A stretch of 64,000 bases of DNA from Diphasiastrum complanatum (GCA_029204225.1 MU832604.1:1-64000), one strand, 5' to 3'; shown: positions 46,155 through 56,935, counted from the first letter of the stretch. A program made the numbers and translations. Notes: generated by a model not told the origin, from the sequence alone.

Positions 46155-46763
46155 GAACTCGAGAGCAGCAATCTAAAATGAACTCGTGGAGAGAAGGTGG
46201 AGGACTATATATAGACTTTTTTGGCAGGAATTTGCAACTTCACCCAGAAATCGTCCTCAATGTCCACGATTTGGTAAGGATGGTCGTAAATTTTGAGGCA
46301 ACGTTCTGAGGGCCCGTGAATTCTTGTAAGAAAATTTCTTATGCCAAAAGAGAAAAAACGTCTGATAGTGTAAAAATTTGTCTGATCAGAATTCGCAGAG
46401 ATAGCAGAGAACTCGTGAGGATCAATTTGAGCTGCAGCGAATTGTCTGCGAATTTTGAAAATGGATATCTCATGAATAAAACTACATTTTTCTAATTTTT
46501 GACATATTTTTATCTGAGACAAAATTCGCGGAGGCCAAAAATGGATCGTGCTTTGTAAAAAAGGGGTCAAGCAAATTCTATCTGAGATGTTGTGAAAAAA
46601 TTTCTTCTGAAACAAATGACTTTTGTGGTTTTCTCAGAGAAGGCTGTTGGTATTCCTGATCTGATAGTATCTTGATGGGTGGAACAAGAAAGCACAGCAA
46701 AAATGTTGTCAAAATGGCATGCAGACAATAAAAAGGAAGAAAAAACAGTAGGAAAGAAAACAG
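46155..46763 (-). promoter_or_regulatory. spacer between integrase and post-pol ORF
   Basis: Non-coding on the minus strand. It contains several GAATTCGC/GCGAATTC-type words (about 46316, 46389, 46437, 46450 and 46523) resembling those in the 5' leader of the same element (52.2-52.8 kb), and a TATATATAG word at 46207-46215 just upstream of ATG-rich sequence. It may hold a second promoter or splice site for the post-pol ORF. This is inference. Confidence 0.45.
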
Positions 46764-47982
46764 CTAATACATATCAAGATAAAAACAGGGTCCATTGTAC
46801 TTTCTCAGTCGACTCCCATTGACCACAATGTCGAGGATATCGCCTTGAAGGGTTTGGAGTTGGACATATCCAGAGGCCAAGATTTTTTTAATGACGTAAG
46901 GTCCTTGGCCAGAAAATTTCAGTTTGCCTTTGAAGGCGTTGGTCGGACCTTATCTCCAATATGAAAATTTCTAAGTTTCAATGATCGATCATGCCATGCT
47001 TTTTGTCGTCGTTTGTGGACTTGTTGAGCATGGATGCTGATCCTTCGTGTTTCACAAAGTTGCTCCAGATGGAATAACCTATTTGCTAGATTCTGAGGAG
47101 TATCAAGCTCAAGGTTATAGGCTACTCGAAGGGAGGGGATATGGAATTCCACAGGTATAATGGCTTCTTGGCCATATGTGAGCTGGAAAGGGGTTAAGCC
47201 TGTAGCTCGCTTCGGGGTGGTGCAATAAGCCCAAAGAGCAGCATGGAGTTTGAGTTCCCAATCAGATCGACTGGATTCGACGGTTTTGGTGAGAATTCCA
47301 CATAGGATTTTATTGATGGATTCTGCCTGCCATTGCAGCGTGGATAGCATGGGGAACTTTTGCGATGTACCACAAAAATTTTGGAAAGAAGGTCTGCTAT
47401 GACAGAGTTAAGATAATGTGTACCCCTATCACTGATAAGCTCTAGAGGACATCCGAACCGAACTATAACCTGTTCATAGAGAAATTTGGCGGTAGAACGA
47501 GCGTCAGCATTGCGAGTAGCTCTTGCTTCAGCCCATTTGGTGCAATAGTTCGTAACTACTATGATGTAACGAGATTGTGTGTGTCGAGCAGCAGGACTAA
47601 TAGGTCCGACATAATTAATTTCCCATTTATGAAAAGCCTGATCAGTGGTTACGGGGTGTAGAGGCATGTAGTCTGTTTTTTGAAAGCGTTTGGTGCGTTG
47701 GCAGACATCACAAGCCTTAGTATAATTGTGCGTATCCTTGAAGAGTGTTGGCCACCAAAAATCGGCTAAGAGGATTTTCTTAGCAGTTGTTTCAGAAGAG
47801 AAATGGCCGGCACCAATACCTTCATGAGTGAGAAAGATTATAGAGGGTATTTCTCCTTCAGTAAGACATCGTCGGATAATTCCATCTGACCCTTGCTTGT
47901 AGAGTTGTCCTGCGATTAACGTATAAGGTTTAGTTTTGAGGACCAATGCACGTTGTTCAGGTTTAGACAAGGAATGATCCAT
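46764..47982 (-). pseudogene. gypsy integrase of the 12-kb element
   Basis: HHCC domain: THEGIGAGHFSSETTAKK, FWWPTLFKDTHNYTKACDVC. Core: WEINYVGPISPAARH (Asn where the family has the first catalytic Asp), VVTNYCTKWAEARAT, FGCPLELISDRGTHYLN. A frame change follows near 47340, then KTVESSRSDWELKLHAALWA, PFQLTYGQEAIIPVEFHIP and the GPY tail SGQGPYVIKKILASGYVQL, ending with TAG at 46764-46766. The Asp-to-Asn changes suggest loss of strand-transfer activity. Confidence 0.9.
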
Positions 47983-48122
47983 CTGCCCTGAAGTTAAATA
48001 TTCGGTAATTTCCTTAGCCCATATAGGTGTAGAGTCAAGTTGAAAAAGGATTGCATCTAGTAAATCATCGTTGACGCCTTGATCAGGGGTAGGAAGGGTA
48101 GGAATTTGGGATAGATGGTCTG

Positions 48123-49139
48123 CTAAAAATGCTGAACTCCCTTACGAACCACGATGCTAAACTCAAATTCTTGCAATAATAGGATCCATTGAGTAATACG
48201 GCCTGTGGTGCACGTCTTGTTGATGAGATACAACAGTGCTTGATGATCAGTGAAGAACGCAAAGACTTTTCCTAGAAGATATGGCAAAGCTTCACGTTCG
48301 GTACTGGTATAATTGACTTCACAATGCCATTTCGTGAGATAATATGTCCTAACACAATACCATGGGTTACCCAAATCTGGCATTTTTTTAGGATTGAGAG
48401 AGATGCCGAAGCGTTGACATTGGATAAAAAAAATTTCGAGCACAAACAAATGGCGTATTTCTTCGAAATGTGCTCCTAAATCGTCCAAGTAAACTTCTAA
48501 GGTATCGCCCATCTGCTGAGAAAAGGCCGCTTGCATAACACGTTGGAAGGTGCTAGGAGCATTGCAGAGACCAAAGGGCATGACTTTCCAGTAGAAGGTT
48601 CCCCATTCTGTGGCAAACGCGATTTTGTGTTGATCTTCTTCAGTGATTTGGATCATATTGTATCCGCTAAAGCCATCTAAGAAGGAGTAAGCCTCATCTC
48701 CTGCTAGATTTTCTAAGATGGATTCTTCGAAAGGTAATGGAAAATGATCATGTTCAGTAACGGCGTTAAGTTTCTTAAAATCGATACAGATGCAAAGTTT
48801 TCCATTTTTCTTGGGGACGATGACAATTGGGGAGACCCACTCAGTATGCTCACTTTCATAGATAAATCCCGCATCTAAGAGGCGTTGTAATTCTTCTTTG
48901 ATCTTGGCCTTATAGATGGGATTGCATCTGTATGGACGACTCGCAGTGGGTCTCGCACCCGGTTTAAGCGGGATACAATGCACAGCTACTTGGGGTGAGA
49001 CGCCTTTCATGTCTTTATAGGTCCAGGCAAAGATATGTCGATATTTTCGCAGGAGCTTTTCAAGCTGTCTGCGTTGTTCGTGATTCAAAGGAGCTCCGAC
49101 GTGGACAAGATATTCATTGGTTTCATTTGGCTCACTCAA
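48123..49139 (-). pseudogene. gypsy RT/RNase H of the 12-kb element
   Basis: A 338-codon open frame: FAWTYKDMKGVSP, SRPYRCNPIYKAKIKEELQR, EWVSPIVIVPKKNGKLCICI, YSFLDGFSGYNMIQI, FGLCNAPSTFQRVMQAAF and the catalytic EVYLDDLGAHFEEI (YLDD intact). It then passes from LNPKKMPDLGNP (RT thumb) to HCEVNYTSTEREAL (RNase H), skipping the RT connection and the start of RNase H, and continues FAFFTDHQALLYLINKT and VVRKGVQHF. The deletion is in frame, so the remaining fusion is still open. Confidence 0.93.
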
Positions 49140-49887
49140 GGAAAGAGTTTTGGTTTGTGCAGGGCCTTAGTAGGGTCAATTACCAGTTGGCTCATGTTGA
49201 GCTTTGGGTAATTGGATTGTGACATCCTCAATCGTATAGTCCTTCAAGTATGCGGGAACATCATGGATTGGAGATTCGAGGGGAGCCTTGCCTTTCTCTT
49301 GTCGGGATGGTGCTTGGAATTTATTGGGGATTGGTGTAGGACTAGAGACAATCTCAGAAATTTTCTGAACAATGGTGAGGTCACCCAACGGTTGAATTTG
49401 AAGTGGTTTTTTCATTTTCTCTTTCATAGTATGACCACGTGGTTGAGGTTTTGGTGTGTGGATGAGAGACAATTGGTATGTCATGGAGGATCTCGTCATC
49501 AATTTGAAAGATAGTCTCCTCCTCACAGAGATCCCATGGATAGTGTAGACATTTGGGACGGTAGAATTTTGTCTCAGGTTTTTCAATTGCAACCTTAACA
49601 ACTGGTTCCACCTTGGAAGCATGTTGTGGATAGGTCCTAGGTGGGAGTGCTTCCATATAGTTGAGGATCTGAAGATTAGAAATGTCCATATCTTCTAGGC
49701 AATTCTGAATTCGTAAGACGTTCTTGTCATCAATGAATAGATCGTTTGATTCAGTAGTAGGTAGCCATGCAACATTTAGCAGTTCATCATGGTGTGGAAG
49801 ATTATCAATAAAATTGACATTGATGATAGGTATATCCAGATCAGGTAATTGGTCGTGATCGATCGGGAGTGGAGAGGTACAATTATC
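49140..49887 (-). pseudogene. protease-RT spacer of the 12-kb gypsy
   Basis: Weakly conserved Pro/Lys-rich frames (49689-49176) between protease and RT, typical of the linker in this branch of gypsy elements. No domain seen. Confidence 0.55.
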
Positions 49888-50711
49888 CTAATGCTGAGCA
49901 CAGTAATTGACATTCACACAATCAATCGTAGCTAGACTGTGACTCCAATTTATGATATCAGTAGATTTAACATAATGACCTTTTTCTTGGCTGGATTGGT
50001 ATGGCTCAAATACTGAGTTGGTGGTTGAGGATCCCTCGTCATGGATGTGTGCAGGTTTGAGTTTACCCGTTGAGTCAATGGTGACAGAACTCTCATTATT
50101 GCCAAGAGTGACTCGGCCTTTGCTCCAGTCATGAACGACTCGGGCATTGGTGAGCCACGGACGACCAAGTAGTAATTCATAAGAATAGGCATTATTAGGA
50201 ATATCAAATACTACGAGATCGATAGAAAACTTGAGACCTCCTAGTTTGATCAGCATGTGCGGAAGGAAACCGGTAGGTCGGACCACACTTTGATCAGCCA
50301 TCCAAAGCTGACAAGTAGGTTTGGCTAGCTTGTCGCTCAAATTTCATTCCATCATGAGGGATGTGGAAATGATCTTAACCCCAGAACCTCCTTTGAGTAC
50401 TGCTAAAACTTCACGAGATTGATGATGGGTAGCTGGGATTTTGATGTTGCCTCGTTCACTGAGTGGATTGGTTAGATGTAAGGGCATTTTAGGCAACTCA
50501 TCAATAGTGGTGGTGGTATTGGATTGGATCTGTTGTTTCCACTGGCTAGCATGCTTCCAGAGTGCATGAAAGGGAAGAGTGACATTGGCTTGTAGTAGAT
50601 CTCCCCAAACTTCGGTACCTTCAAGGGTTTTGCTTTCAAAGGGCTTGGGAAGTACTTTATGGGAAGAGGAAGATTGTTGGTCAGCATTGCGAATTTGCTA
50701 GCGATACTCAT
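49888..50711 (-). pseudogene. gypsy aspartic protease of the 12-kb element
   Basis: The active-site region near 50370 reads LKGGSGVKIISTSLMM. Related plant elements have VDGGSGVNI here, so the catalytic Asp is replaced by Lys. Downstream blocks are ADQSVVRPTGFLPHMLIKLG, FSIDLVVFDIP and ELLLGRPWLTNARVVHDWSK. A stop follows the active-site block (near 50343). Not functional as it stands. Confidence 0.85.
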
Positions 50712-50781
50712 GATGCAGCCAAATTTCTTCAGACGGGTGAGGGTAAACTATCGGGGTTGAATCATCACTTGGAGGAACAGC

Positions 50782-52186
50782 CTATGGTTGAGTTTTGCTG
50801 GGTGCAAGTGTAGGGGCTTGGCGTTGGGTTTGTGCCCGAGTCAAGACCCAAGCAGGATGTGTTTCGATTGGTAAGGTTTCTACTTGCACTGAACAGACAG
50901 GAGCGGTTGGCTTAGATCGGGATGGGCAGTCCTTCACGTGATGTTCAATACCACAGTTTTCACAAGCTGGGGGAAAGCGGAGTTTATCTGGGCAACGAAT
51001 ACTAGGATGTTTACCTGCACATATAAAGCATCCTCGTACTGCGGGCAGTTGATGTGCAGCAAAGACAACTTGGTTTGGATTGTAAGCTTGGGCATTGGGA
51101 TCCACTGGTTGAGCATTAGAATCATAGGTATAATAAACGACCGTTTCAGTAGAGCACATAGTAGGTGGCCGGATCAATGGTATTCGGATCAAGATAATGG
51201 ACATCGTTTTGTGGGATAGGTTGGTTAATAACAAACTGTTGTCGTGGGGATTGGTATTGATTTGGTGCAGGTGGTCGTGGTTGGTAAACCCCTGGTCGTG
51301 GCACAGATTGTTGTGGCGGGTAAGAGCGGTAAGCTCGATAGATGGTGGGTCTGGGCGCTGCTGGGAAATGATTTCGCAATTGAGGGCATTCATTAGCAGT
51401 GTGATGCTGTGAGCAAATTGGGCACCAGACATTTTCCCTTGCTGGAAAGGATTTCTCAACAATATGTTTCATGGCGGTTTGGAAATCGAGAGTGAGTTTA
51501 TCCATATGAGATTGTTGAGCTTTTTGCCAAGTTTTCTTTTGATGTAGAAGTTCAGAAGACTGAGCAATATTATCATAGTTCGGGTGATTAGGACGGTCTG
51601 GATTCTTAGATTTCTTTTCACGATGGTCAAAGTCATCGTCGGAACCTTCGCCTTCTTCATGGATAGCATCAGTCATCACATATTTAAGTTGATCATAAAG
51701 GTCAACTGGTTTGAGTTCACGGCAGATGTTTTTTGGCAATCCAACTAAGGATAGTTTTATGGCCATTCGTTTGGTGATATTTTCATTAACACACTCTACT
51801 TTGAGACATTTAAGACGCTCAATGTAGTTTCGGACAGACTCTTTGCAACGCATCTTGATATGAGTAATTTGAATGAACGGGCTCTGAGTCAGTTTGGATG
51901 GTTTGAAATGCTTGACGAGAGCGTCCTTGAGGGTGGTCCAAGAAGCAAGATCAGGAGCTTCGAGATTCAAGTACCACTCCTTGGCGGCGCCATAGAGTAC
52001 CATGAAAAATAGGCGAAGCTTTTCAGTTTCAGAGGTATCTCCATAAAAATGGCATGCATTATCAAAGTCTTGGAGAAATCGGACTGGGTCAGATTTGCCA
52101 TCGTACTTTGGTGCATCGATACGTGGAATTCTTCATTCTAGTCATGGAGGAGTCGGATTAGAAGATTCAGCACAGTCACGAGACAT
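50782..52186 (-). pseudogene. gypsy gag of the 12-kb element, three CCHC-like knuckles
   Basis: Starts at the ATG at 52186, with two early stops (near 52143 and 52134), then APKYDGKSDPVRFLQDFDNA, LYGAAKEWYLNLEAPDLASW and LKDALVKHFKPSKLTQSPFI (retrotransposon gag domain). Zinc-knuckle-like motifs are CPICSQHHTANEC (about 51420), and after a frame change CFICAGKHPSIRC and CENCGIEHHVKDC (51020-50930). Between them is a Pro/Gln/Tyr-rich stretch. Three knuckles are more than the one or two usual in plant gypsy gag. Confidence 0.88.
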
Positions 52187-53020
52187 GATGCAGAATATAG
52201 ATGAGCAGGACAGTACTGTACTCGATAAAAGAGAAGTTTGCTTGCAAAATGAATATTGTAGGACAAAAACTGGTCTTTCTGATCGTAATAGAATTCGCAG
52301 ACAAGCTGAGAAATCGTGGAAAGGCAGATAAATCTAATTGTAATACTCGCGAATTCTGAAAAGGAGTTTTAAATGTCAGAATAGTGATTTTTTTAGATTT
52401 TCTGAAAAAAAAATTGGAGTTTCAGAATTTGCGGATAGGACAGGGAAATCATGCTTTTTAAGAACGAATTTTTAGGCTAGATGGCGAATTCTAACAGAGA
52501 GGTTTGACTGGTGGATAGGGAATATGAAAAAAAATGTGATGTTCTGACAGTAAACGGGCAAAATCTCTGAGATAGAATTCGCGGAGCTGCTGGAGGACTG
52601 AGATCTAGCCTCAGTGAAGCCAGCGAATTCTAGGACAAAGATTTGGGTGAGGAATAAGGGACTTTGACAGTATATCAGGTTGTTTTCTCAAAATCTGATC
52701 GTTGTTAGAATTCGTGGAGGTGATAAAATGAAAGATCAGGGTCTTTTAAGGTTGCGGATAGGCTGACGAATTCTTATATACCTTTTTGGTTGTGAAAAAA
52801 GTCACTTGGGTCACTTCTTTTGAAGAAAATGCCCAAGTTGACTCTTTTGTTGCTTTCCCCCGGTTGAAGAAGTTGCTCCGCAGCTCGTGTAGGACCTGGA
52901 GAGACGACGCGTGCTGTTTGTTGGTAAATAGAGACGAGCACACAAGAAAACATACAACACAAAAGTAAAAAAAACAAAAAGAAAAAGGAGAAGAAGCTAG
53001 GTAGAAAATATTTAAAAAGT
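52187..53020 (-). promoter_or_regulatory. 5' leader of the 12-kb gypsy
   Basis: Untranslated stretch between primer site and gag. It holds about eight GAATTCGC / GCGAATTC-like words (about 52289, 52348, 52426, 52483, 52575, 52623, 52710 and 52767), alternating in orientation every 50-100 bp. They resemble half-copies of the palindrome GCGAATTCGC. They may be packaging, dimerisation or regulatory signals. Confidence 0.6.
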
Positions 53021-53033
53021 GGCAACGACGCCA
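53021..53033 (-). other. primer-binding site of the 12-kb gypsy
   Basis: The minus strand reads TGGCGTCGTTGCC one base inside the 5' LTR. It differs by one base from TGGCGCCGTTGCC, the tRNA-Asp-type primer site used by many Tat/Athila elements. Confidence 0.88.
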
Positions 53034-53034
53034 A

Positions 53035-53840
53035 TGTTGGAAGTATTTCTAGTTCGTGCAGTGGCTAGATCTACTTACGGGTGTAGTATAGGGATGTAGA
53101 GATTCGTCCATTTTTTAAGTTTCTACAACAAGCTTCATCGGAAATATGAAAATAAAACAATGATGAAGCACTAAGGCTTACCCAACTAGTGCCCAAAACA
53201 GAAATGAAATTAACTGAGATGACAAAATACAAAACCTTACTAAGGCTTACCCAACTAGCAAGGTGATTAGACTAAATCCTAGATTAACACCCAAAGGGTA
53301 ATAAACTGAGATTGCGGTATATACTAAGCAAATAAGCAATAATGAACATGCCACAATAAAACCGATGAAAAGGAGGCAAGAGGAGGCCCGAGCACCTTCC
53401 CTCAAGCTATGCACCTTTCCAAAGGGAACACAAATGAAATAGAATGATAATTCTCCAAAATAGAGAGCAAGATAGCTTAATCTCAAAAGTGTCCTTTACA
53501 ATGCAAATACCTCTCCTTTTATAGCAAGGAGGATCTTCCATAAGTATCTACTAACTTATGGGACTAATCTGTTTCTAGCCTTTCTAGAACTTCTAACTTA
53601 ATATTTAGAACTTCAAATTTCTTAACTTAGGAAAACTTAAGATAAAATATTTCTAATCTTAAGTTTCCTAATTCTAAGTTTAAGCTTTTTTTTATTATTA
53701 TTTAAGCTTCTACTCATGGACTTGCAAAACACATGCCATGGCTGAAGTTTATTGACAGATACTCATACGTGGTCTTACAAAACACATGCCACGGAATTTT
53801 ATTTCTTTCTTTTTTATTTTCTCTGTGTTAGCACAGTTGC
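53035..53840 (-). mobile_element. 5' LTR of the 12-kb gypsy
   Basis: Pairs with 41782-42605. It ends at GTTAGCACAGTTGC; the last five LTR bases seen in the left copy (AAACA) are missing or altered here, where host copia sequence resumes. Confidence 0.92.
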
Positions 53841-54152
53841 TAAGCTATGCAGGAAGCAGTTTGGCTAAGAAGAATGTTAGAAGACATTGGAATTCCACAG
53901 ATTAAGCCTACTGTGATCAGATGTGACAGTCAGAGTGCTATACAACTAGCTAAAAATCCTGTATTTCATGCACACACGAAGCATATAGAAATTAAGTATC
54001 ATTTCATTAATGAGAAGTTATTATCTAATGAAATAGACGTAGTGCATTGTAAGATAGAAAATTAGTTAGCTGATATATTCACTAGACCTTTAAGTACTAA
54101 TAAGTTTGAGTTTTTTAGAGAAAAGCTCTTTGTAAGAAACATAAACTAGGGC
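53841..54152 (+). pseudogene. host copia: RNase H end after second insertion
   Basis: Continues the copia of 34437-41781: MQEAVWLRRMLEDIG, RCDSQSAIQLAKNPVFHAH, HIEIKYHFINEKLL, then a stop and LADIFTRPLSTNKFEFFREK to the pol end near 54150. The RNase H DSQSAI and ADIFTRPL blocks are intact in sequence. Confidence 0.93.
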
Positions 54153-54489
54153 TTAAGGAAGAGTGTTAGAATAAGTAAGCCCGAGTTTCTCTCACAGTTC
54201 ATGACTTTCCGTGTTTAGCAGTGATTTTGAGCTTTTTACTGCTTTTGTGGTAGTATGCATGAGTGCCAGTTTGACGGTACACGTAGTGTAAGTTGGGACA
54301 CGCAACACGCGTCCCGTAACGGGGACCGAACTACCATGCAACGGTACCCCACAAAAATTAGACTGTGTATATGTACCTTTCAGTCTCTTTTGTAAATACA
54401 TTTCAGAAGTATTCTCTTGGGTTGATGTGTGATCTCTCTTTACTGATTATTTGTTTGATGTTAGATAGCTTGCAATTTAGCTAACTACA
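54153..54489 (+). mobile_element. polypurine tract and 3' LTR of the host copia
   Basis: The purine-rich GGCTTAAGGAAGAG precedes TGTTAGAATAAG at 54164. The LTR probably ends ...CTAACTACA at 54489 (about 326 bp), with a TGTATATGTA promoter-like word near 54366. No 5' LTR is present because the element is truncated at 34435. Confidence 0.8.
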
Positions 54490-55215
54490 CTGCTAGTAAG
54501 ATCCTTGACACATGGAGCTATCACAGGGGTAAGCATCACGAATGTAACCAATTCGACAACCTATGATGCATGCATAAAGGGAATATGTCCCGAACTCCAT
54601 TCACCAGAGACTCCTATAGAACAACAACGATTCTGGAGCTGGCACATTCGGACATCTGTGGACCTTTCCATGTGATCTCAGGAGGAGGCTCAAAATATTA
54701 CATCACCTTCATTGACGACTACAACAAGTTTGCCAAAGTCTACTTCATTCACAACAAATCAGAAGCACTCGACAAGTTCACAAGATACGTGAACTAGACA
54801 GAAAGATGCAGAGGAAGCAAGGTGAAGCAGTCAGGACTGATCGTGGTGGAGAATACATCTCGAACCACTTCACTGACTTCTGCAATGATCAAGGAATCCT
54901 TCAAGAAGAACTGCCTCCTATACACCACAACACAATGGTGTTGTTGAGAAAAAGAACATGACACTCATGGAAGCCGCAAGGTGCATGATGGCTTATTCGA
55001 AAGCACCAAGAGTGCTATGGGCTGAAGCTGTAGCTACAGCCGCCTACATCCAGAACAAGATAGGCAAATTAGATGTTGCTCACATGACACCACATGAACT
55101 ATGGTGGGGTAGAAACCCCAATCTGACACATGTTCGGATTTTTGGCTATGCAACTTACGCACATATTCCTGATAAGCTTAGAAGGAAGCCCCATCTATAT
55201 AAACATATTGGAAAA
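54490..55215 (+). pseudogene. second copia integrase fragment (different family)
   Basis: Blocks KGNMSRTPFTRDSYRTT, LELAHSDICGPFHVIS, YYITFIDDYNKFAKVYF, then after frame changes DRGGEYIS-like sequence (54840-54870), MTLMEAARCMMAYSKAPRVL, WAEAVATAAYIQNKIG and VRIFGYATYAHIP. It is cut off at 55215 by an LTR. It differs from the host copia integrase. Confidence 0.88.
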
Positions 55216-55627
55216 TGAGAGGATTTGTTGAACATCATATAGATGTCCAGAATCTCGCTAGTAAGCGAGACGATTTATGATTCGTGAGAGACATAGATTT
55301 TTCTCACGTCGACGCATTGGGTACTTGTCACACAAGAAACTCACTGATAATATAGATGATGTTATGTAGATGATTTTCTTATCTTGAATGCTATTGAATG
55401 CTTTGATGTTAGAATGTTATCTATTCGTAATCAGCTATTTACCATTCATTCCGCATATTGGTTTCGTCTTGTTGAATGTATAAACGAATTCTAAAGTAGG
55501 TCAGCAGTGCTTGTCCACGCTCTAGAGGATTGTAGATCTGTGATAGCAGGTAGAAGATCGACACACAAAATTGAAGTCAACAGTGGATTCAGAGTGTTTG
55601 ATGTTCTGGATTTCAATTCTCGTCTAG
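55216..55627 (+). mobile_element. 5' LTR of another plus-strand copia
   Basis: Begins TGAGAGGATTTG and ends just before a tRNA-Met primer site. A short inverted repeat (CTCGCTAGTAAGCGAG, 55254-55269) lies near its start. Only the LTR, leader and gag start (ATG at 55745, MDPIEILQQKY) remain. Confidence 0.75.
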
Positions 55628-55734
55628 TGGTATCAGAGCGAGTGCAATTCACGTCGTTCTCTGAAATCTTTCTTCATCAGTGGTATCAGACCGAGTGTAA
55701 TTCGTGTCATTCTCTAAAATCTTTCTTCATCAAA
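55628..55734 (+). repeat. duplicated primer-binding site
   Basis: TGGTATCAGAGC at 55628-55639 and TGGTATCAGACC at 55681-55692 lie in two 53-bp tandem copies that also share AATTC..GT..TTCTCT.AAATCTTTCTTCATC. The first copy is the canonical primer site; the second has one change. Confidence 0.93.
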
Positions 55735-56654
55735 AGCACCTTGAATGGATCCAATTGAGATCCTACAACAAAAATACCAACCATTTTAGTGTTTTCTAAC
55801 TTTTCACCATGGCTTGGCTCAAATTCATGCATTATCCTTCACACATATGAAAGTATGGATTTCCACAAGTAGAATACAGTACTTGAACTTGAAAATCAAT
55901 CCCACAATTGCAAAGGACTCAACACAAATAGCAAATATCAAACATATAGATCACCAACAACATTGGTAGATGGAAAGCCAAATTTTTACTCATAATTTGA
56001 TGGAGAAACCATCACATATTTATAAATTAGTAGGTCGGATCTGAGCATTTTATGGCTCCTCTGAACTCTTCATAACCTAACCTTGACATCTAACCTAATT
56101 GATCATTGGATCCACTCTAATTAGGGTCTAGATCTCGAGATCCCAAAACAATGAAAAAGATGCTATTTTTGGATAAAGCATCCTATGCTATTTGGCATGT
56201 GTGGCATCTATTTACATGGCCATCTTGCCAATTACAATACATACGACCAAAATTGGTCAAGCTAGAATTGTGAAATTTTAACACTTTGCTTGCAATGCCT
56301 ATTGAGGATTTTGTTGAACTGCATCTAAATAGTTCTAAACTTTTGGATTTAGATAATGAGCAAATAGAAAAGAATGCAACCCTAAGTGAATTTCAAGATC
56401 ATTTTTCTCATTAGAATAACCTCATGGTTTATCATGAGTAGACCACATAATAGAGCTAATTCCATATAGTCGACCTATCACTAACTTTATCAATTCAAGT
56501 TCAAAAGAGAAAATAGAGATTTATAATCAAATAGAAAATAACTGAGACATATTCAACCCAATAAGTTGCCATGGGCTGCTTCTATTTTTTGAAAGTCATG
56601 AAGGATCTACGACTTTATATGTGTGGACCACAAGGGATTGAGATTAATTTTTTT
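55735..56654. other. stretch after the copia leader, nothing recognised
   Basis: Apart from the possible gag start at 55745, no coding similarity seen. It may be the degraded internal region of the 55.2-kb copia. Confidence 0.35.
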
Positions 56655-56935
56655 GTGAAAATTCAATACCCTGGATGGATGACCTAGTAGATTGCTTAGG
56701 GAGAGCTAAAAACTACACTGAGATGGATCTCAAAATTGGGTACCATTAGATTAGGATTCATCTAGATGACATTTGGAAAATTGAATTTTGAACATGTTTT
56801 GGTCATTATGAATTTCTAGTGCTGCCTTTAAAATTAATGAATGCACCTACAATATTATAATAAATGATAAACAATTTATTTAGTCCATATTTGGAAAAGC
56901 TTGTGATGGTATTTTTGACAAAGATCAATTGTGGA
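56655..56935 (+). pseudogene. Ty3/gypsy RT fragment
   Basis: Plus-strand reading: IPWMDDLVDCLGRAKNYTEM, DLKIGYH, IRIHLDDIWKIEF, FGHYEFLVLPLKLMNAPT and FSPYLEKLVMVFLTKI. These correspond to RT blocks from the D-L-x-x-G-Y-H segment to the catalytic strand, where the YxDD-like motif has decayed. Several stops. It is a different family from the minus-strand gypsy copies. Confidence 0.82.

Larger units (their letters stand above)
41782..53840 (-). mobile_element. 12-kb Ty3/gypsy element, Tat/Athila-like, with post-pol ORF region
   Basis: LTRs 41782-42605 and 53035-53840 are nearly identical direct repeats. The minus-strand order is 5' LTR, primer site (TGGCGTCGTTGCC), leader, gag (52186-50782), protease (about 50711-49888), spacer, RT/RNase H (49139-48123), integrase (47982-46764), spacer, a coding-like region (46154-42963), polypurine tract and 3' LTR. 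The tRNA-Asp-type primer site, the size and an extra region after integrase point to the Tat/Athila branch. The element lies inside the RNase H of a plus-strand copia, which resumes at 53841. The target duplication is unclear (flanks CACTAT and GCTAAGCTAT share only short words). All genes carry frame breaks. Confidence 0.92.
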
